Below, in pieces: positions 60,913 to 64,000 of a stretch of DNA of 64,000 nucleotides. Made by a program: the position numbers and the translations under genes. Where the stretch lies: contig JAHEGI010000001.1 of assembly GCA_024639785.1 (NCBI GenBank), positions 44,623 to 108,622 on the forward strand. The letters run 5' to 3'. The notes beneath the pieces are model-generated. The model was not told the DNA's origin and did no database searches. It saw only the letters and a list, made by a program, of their open reading frames with translations. Within the stretch, counting starts at the first letter, position 1; each line of letters opens with the position of its first letter. This DNA comes from Cryomorphaceae bacterium (lineage in GTDB: Bacteria > Bacteroidota > Bacteroidia > Flavobacteriales > Schleiferiaceae).

Positions 60913-63738
60913 ATGTCGATGCCCCGCTTATACCTTTTAGATGCTTACGCCTTGATTTTTCGGGCATATTTTGCCTTTGCCCGAAATCCTCGCGTCAACA
61001 GCAAAGGGGTCGACACCTCAGCCATTTATGGTTTTATGCTAGCCTTGCTCGATGTGATCGAGAAAGAAAAGCCCAGCCACATGGCGGTGGTTTTTGACAT
61101 CGGGGGCAGTCAAGTGCGTGAAGAGATTTTCCCTGACTACAAAGCCAACCGAGATGAGACCCCAGAGGGGATCAAGGTGGCTGTCCCCTATATCCATCAA
61201 TTACTGGAAGCCATGCGAATTCCAGCTTTGGGAGTTCGAGGCTATGAAGCGGATGATGTCATTGGAACGTTGGCCCACAAGGCGGAGGCTGCAGGCTATG
61301 AAGTGTACATGATGACCCCCGATAAGGACTTTGGACAGTTGGTCACGGAAAAAGTAAAAATCTTGAAGCCAGGTCGCGGTGGAGACCCTGCGGAGGTTTT
61401 AGGCATGAAAGAAGTGTGCGATCGTTGGGGAATCCAGCGGGTAGATCAGGTCATAGATATGCTTGGCCTCATGGGCGACGCGGTGGATAACATCCCGGGC
61501 ATCCCCTCCGTAGGCGAAAAGACAGCCGCTAAGCTCCTCGCCCAATATGATACCATGGAAGGCATCTTTGAGCACGCGGACGAAATCAAAGGAAAATTGG
61601 GGGAGAAGGTGCGTGAATTCGCTGACCAAGGCCGGATGTCCAAAGTTTTAGCGCGGATTCTCACGGATGTGCCGATTGAATTAAATGAAGCAGATCTCCT
61701 GCGTGAAGAAGCAGATTCCGATCAATTGAAGCGCCTTCTAGATGACTTGGAATTCCGGAGTTTGCAGCGGAGACTTCTGCCTGCAGCACCCAGTCCCCTG
61801 CCCAGTCCCGCCCAGACATCCACGACAGCTCCTGCGGGGGTGTCCGATTCAGTACCACCACCTAGCGATGGACAGATGGACTTATTTGGGACAGCGGTGA
61901 GCCCGGCCGAGGTCCCAGCTGGGTCGGATGCGGCTTCGACAGCGCACACCTACACCTTGTTGGATAGCCTTCCGGCAATTCACATGTTGGCGCGCAAACT
62001 CTCTGAGCAGAAAGCATTTTGCTTTGATACGGAAACCACCTCGCTAAATACGTTGGACGCAGAGCTCGTTGGAATTTCATTTTCATTCGAAGCACACACC
62101 GCCTACTATGTGGCGCTACCTGTGGATCGGGAGCAAGCCGAGGTCTTGTTAGCCCCCTTAAAAGGGGTTTTGGAAGATGCACAAATTGAGAAGGTAGCGC
62201 ACAACCTCAAGTATGATTACCAGGTGCTTCAGCGCTATGGTATTCGCGTACAAGGCCCCTTGACAGACACGATGCTTATGCATTATCTCGTTGAACCGGA
62301 CCAGCGTCACGGGATGGATGATTTAGCTGCCAAACTTTTGGGCTACAGCCCTATTCCCATTACGCGCCTGCTCGGCCCTAAGGGTAAGAATCAAAAAAAT
62401 ATGCGGGACATCGATCCGGCGGAAGTGGCAGAATATGCGGGCGAAGATGCGGATATCACATGGCGTTTGCGCGGCCAACTGCTTCCCATGGTGGAAGAAA
62501 CTGGTGTCAAGTCAGTCTATGAACACATGGAAGCGCCATTGATTCCTGTCCTCTCTGATATGGAATTGGCCGGCGTAAAGGTGGACCCAGTGGGTTTGGC
62601 TGCTTTTTCAGAAGAGCTGGCAGCAGACCAAATGCGCTTAGAAAAAGAAGTCTTCGAATTGGCAGGCCAAGAGTTCAATCTAGGGTCCCCAAAGCAATTG
62701 GGAGATATCTTGTTTGAAGGTCTAAAAATCGGTAGCGGAAAGGCCAAGAAAACCAAAACAGGGCAATATGCTACCGGGGAAGAGGTATTAGAGGCCTATG
62801 CAAAGGAGCATCCCATTGTGGGGAAATTGCTGGACTGGCGCCAAGTTGGCAAACTAAAGAGTACGTACGTCGATGCCTTGCCACAGTTGATTCACCCAGA
62901 AACAGGCCGAATCCACACGACCTTCAATCAGGCAGTCGCTGCGACTGGCCGATTGTCTTCGACCAATCCAAATTTGCAGAACATTCCCATCCGGACGGAA
63001 CGCGGACGACGAGTTCGCGACCTCTTTGTGGCGCGTGATGAGGATCACGTCCTGCTTAGTGCGGACTATTCGCAAATTGAGTTGCGGGTGATTGCGTCGA
63101 TGAGTCAAGACAAAGCCATGGTGGACGCCTTCTTGAGCGGAGAGGATATCCACGCGGCGACGGCTGCCAAGGTCTTTGGGCTGCCCCTTTCCGAGGTAAG
63201 CCGTGAGCAGCGTTCACATGCCAAAACGGTCAACTTTGGCATTATCTATGGGGTGTCCGCCTTCGGGTTGAGCAATCAAACCACCCTTTCCCGGAAGGAA
63301 GCCAAAGAGGTCATTGATAGCTACTTCGCTACCTATCCTGGAATCAAACAATACATCGACGACCAAGTGGCCTCGGCACGAAGCAAGGGCTATGTCGAAA
63401 CGCTCTTGGGCCGACGTCGCTATCTCCGAGATATTGATTCACGCAATCAAGCGGTGCGAGGCCACTCAGAACGAAATGCAATCAATGCACCCATTCAAGG
63501 TACCGCAGCAGACATCGTCAAATTGGCTATGATCAAGGTGCATGCTCGGATGAAGAAAGAAGGATTCCAGTCCCCGATGATACTGCAAGTACACGACGAA
63601 TTGGTGTTCGACGTGCAGCGCAATGAGCTGGAGGCACTTAAAGCGTTGGTTGTCGAAGAAATGGAATCGGCCTACGCCTTAAAAGTTCCTTTGGTGGCAG
63701 ACACCGGGGTCGGAAAGACCTGGCTGGAAGCGCACTAA
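60913..63738 (+). CDS. polA: DNA polymerase I
   Basis: Okazaki-fragment processing and repair synthesis. 941 residues with three domains: 5'-3' exonuclease (1-295; VVFDIGGSQVREEIFPDYKANR, GVRGYEADDVIGTLA, PSVGEKTAAKLL), a low-complexity linker (about 295-340), 3'-5' exonuclease with its metal residues intact (CFDTETTSL, NLKYDYQ, YAGEDADITW), so proofreading is predicted to be active, and the polymerase domain with motif A ADYSQIELR and motif C QVHDELVFDV. A second ATG two codons on (60919) is possible. Confidence 0.97.
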   Translation: MSMPRLYLLDAYALIFRAYFAFARNPRVNSKGVDTSAIYGFMLALLDVIEKEKPSHMAVVFDIGGSQVREEIFPDYKANRDETPEGIKVAVPYIHQLLEAMRIPALGVRGYEADDVIGTLAHKAEAAGYEVYMMTPDKDFGQLVTEKVKILKPGRGGDPAEVLGMKEVCDRWGIQRVDQVIDMLGLMGDAVDNIPGIPSVGEKTAAKLLAQYDTMEGIFEHADEIKGKLGEKVREFADQGRMSKVLARILTDVPIELNEADLLREEADSDQLKRLLDDLEFRSLQRRLLPAAPSPLPSPAQTSTTAPAGVSDSVPPPSDGQMDLFGTAVSPAEVPAGSDAASTAHTYTLLDSLPAIHMLARKLSEQKAFCFDTETTSLNTLDAELVGISFSFEAHTAYYVALPVDREQAEVLLAPLKGVLEDAQIEKVAHNLKYDYQVLQRYGIRVQGPLTDTMLMHYLVEPDQRHGMDDLAAKLLGYSPIPITRLLGPKGKNQKNMRDIDPAEVAEYAGEDADITWRLRGQLLPMVEETGVKSVYEHMEAPLIPVLSDMELAGVKVDPVGLAAFSEELAADQMRLEKEVFELAGQEFNLGSPKQLGDILFEGLKIGSGKAKKTKTGQYATGEEVLEAYAKEHPIVGKLLDWRQVGKLKSTYVDALPQLIHPETGRIHTTFNQAVAATGRLSSTNPNLQNIPIRTERGRRVRDLFVARDEDHVLLSADYSQIELRVIASMSQDKAMVDAFLSGEDIHAATAAKVFGLPLSEVSREQRSHAKTVNFGIIYGVSAFGLSNQTTLSRKEAKEVIDSYFATYPGIKQYIDDQVASARSKGYVETLLGRRRYLRDIDSRNQAVRGHSERNAINAPIQGTAADIVKLAMIKVHARMKKEGFQSPMILQVHDELVFDVQRNELEALKALVVEEMESAYALKVPLVADTGVGKTWLEAH

Positions 63739-63828
63739 GCTCAGGCTTCGCCTTCGCCTTAGGATGCTTGGGTGCGCCTTCGCGTAAGGTGGCTAGGAAG
63801 CTAGGGAGTTCTGGGAGAAAAGTGAAAG

Positions 63829-63922
63829 GGTAAAGGGCTAAAGCCTACCGAAGTGCAGTGTTCGTAGCTTCTTCACACGAACCAACAAACCAACTAGCCA
63901 ACAAACAAACCAGCCAGGCGCC
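63829..63922 (-). repeat. Intergenic repeat element, copy B
   Basis: On the minus strand this gap carries GTTTGTTGGCTAGTTGGTTT, then GCTACGAACACTGCAC, then a CCTTTACCCTTTCAC block, the same order as copy A at 2822-2935. The rest of the 187-base gap after polA holds only GCCTTCGCC-type short repeats (63744-63786). Confidence 0.5.
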
Positions 63923-63928
63923 CTTGCC

Positions 63929-64000
63929 TCAATCAAAAGTCACATCAACCGTCAACGATTGACCTCCACGGTTGATTGATACCGGCACGGTTTGTCCCTT
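63929..64000 (-). CDS. C-terminal end of an unidentified protein, possibly PDZ-containing (cut by window edge)
   Basis: Minus-strand reading from the window edge gives 23 residues ending GQTVPVSINRGGQSLTVDVT-FD before TGA at 63929-63931. The alternation resembles the last strands of a PDZ domain (GQTVxVxIxRxGxxLTVxVTF) as in DegP/Do-like proteases or carboxy-terminal processing proteases. Too short for a family call. Confidence 0.4.
   Translation of the reverse strand, partial: KGQTVPVSINRGGQSLTVDVTFD

Noticed and set aside
1..64000. Mobile elements, prophage genes, CRISPR arrays, restriction-modification or other defence systems, tRNA/rRNA genes
   Set aside because: No transposase, integrase, phage structural, Cas or defence-type protein appears in any convincing frame, no regularly spaced repeats are seen, and the gaps are too short and lack tRNA-like cloverleaf sequence.

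Overview
The window is a dense, essentially ordinary chromosomal segment of a member of the Bacteroidota, most likely a flavobacterial (Cryomorphaceae/Schleiferiaceae-like) lineage with about 50% GC. Support: a SusC/SusD pair, two proteins with type IX secretion C-terminal sorting domains (one gliding-motility type), lineage-typical families (DUF2795, DUF2723, DUF4296, long PurF-like protein, LolA-like protein with FtsX-type ABC genes), and many copies of the Bacteroidetes -7 promoter element TAnnTTTG directly in front of genes. No tRNA, rRNA, CRISPR array, insertion sequence or prophage gene is visible. No stretch longer than 300 bases lacks a gene; the longest gaps are 2800-3011 and 63742-63928, which carry related repeat sequence.

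Layout. 1-2.8 kb: secA N-terminus, a DUF2795 protein, cobalamin adenosyltransferase, a di-heme cytochrome c peroxidase. 3-7.2 kb: long PurF-family amidotransferase divergent from ACMSD (kynurenine pathway), then 3-hydroxyanthranilate dioxygenase overlapping a DtxR-family regulator. 7.3-11.1 kb: PadR regulator, PspC-domain membrane protein and M61 peptidase in one operon with a palindromic operator. 11.2-13.8 kb: trpS and a shortened DXS. 13.9-20.6 kb: TetR-TolC-adaptor-RND efflux operon. 20.7-27.8 kb: asnS, rpoN, a large secreted gliding-type protein, uvrC. 27.8-32.5 kb: a five-gene operon of LolA-like protein, two FtsX permeases, ABC ATPase and an iodotyrosine-deiodinase-like flavoprotein. 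32.6-40.5 kb: bacilliredoxin, then an alpha-glucan utilisation locus (SusC, SusD, secreted starch-binding-like protein, GH13). 40.6-44.4 kb: sufA-like, sufB, sufC, sufD. 44.6-47.7 kb: DUF2723/TMEM260-like membrane protein. 47.8-51.1 kb: hppD and hmgA (tyrosine breakdown) and trhO. 51.2-57.4 kb: threonine dehydrogenase, a lipoprotein, AlkB, an SDR, tyrS, a VOC protein and two overlapping secreted-protein frames. 57.4-60.9 kb: a coupled operon of polyprenyl-phosphate mannosyltransferase, dihydroorotase-like, DUF4296 lipoprotein and LuxE-like adenylating enzyme. 60.9-63.7 kb: polA; a gene end, possibly of a PDZ protein, closes the window.

How it fits together: housekeeping genes (translation, replication/repair, Fe-S assembly) alternate with catabolism typical of a marine heterotroph: proteins and aromatic amino acids (HPPD, HGD, 3HAO, ACMSD, threonine dehydrogenase, M61 peptidase) and alpha-glucans (SusCD/GH13). 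The most notable window-wide signal is that about ten genes have TAnnTTTG/A ending only four or five bases before the start codon, which predicts leaderless mRNAs and was used here to choose start codons. The most specific enzymological inference is that the nitroreductase at 27808-28497 keeps the Glu-Tyr-Lys substrate-binding triad of iodotyrosine deiodinase with identical spacing.
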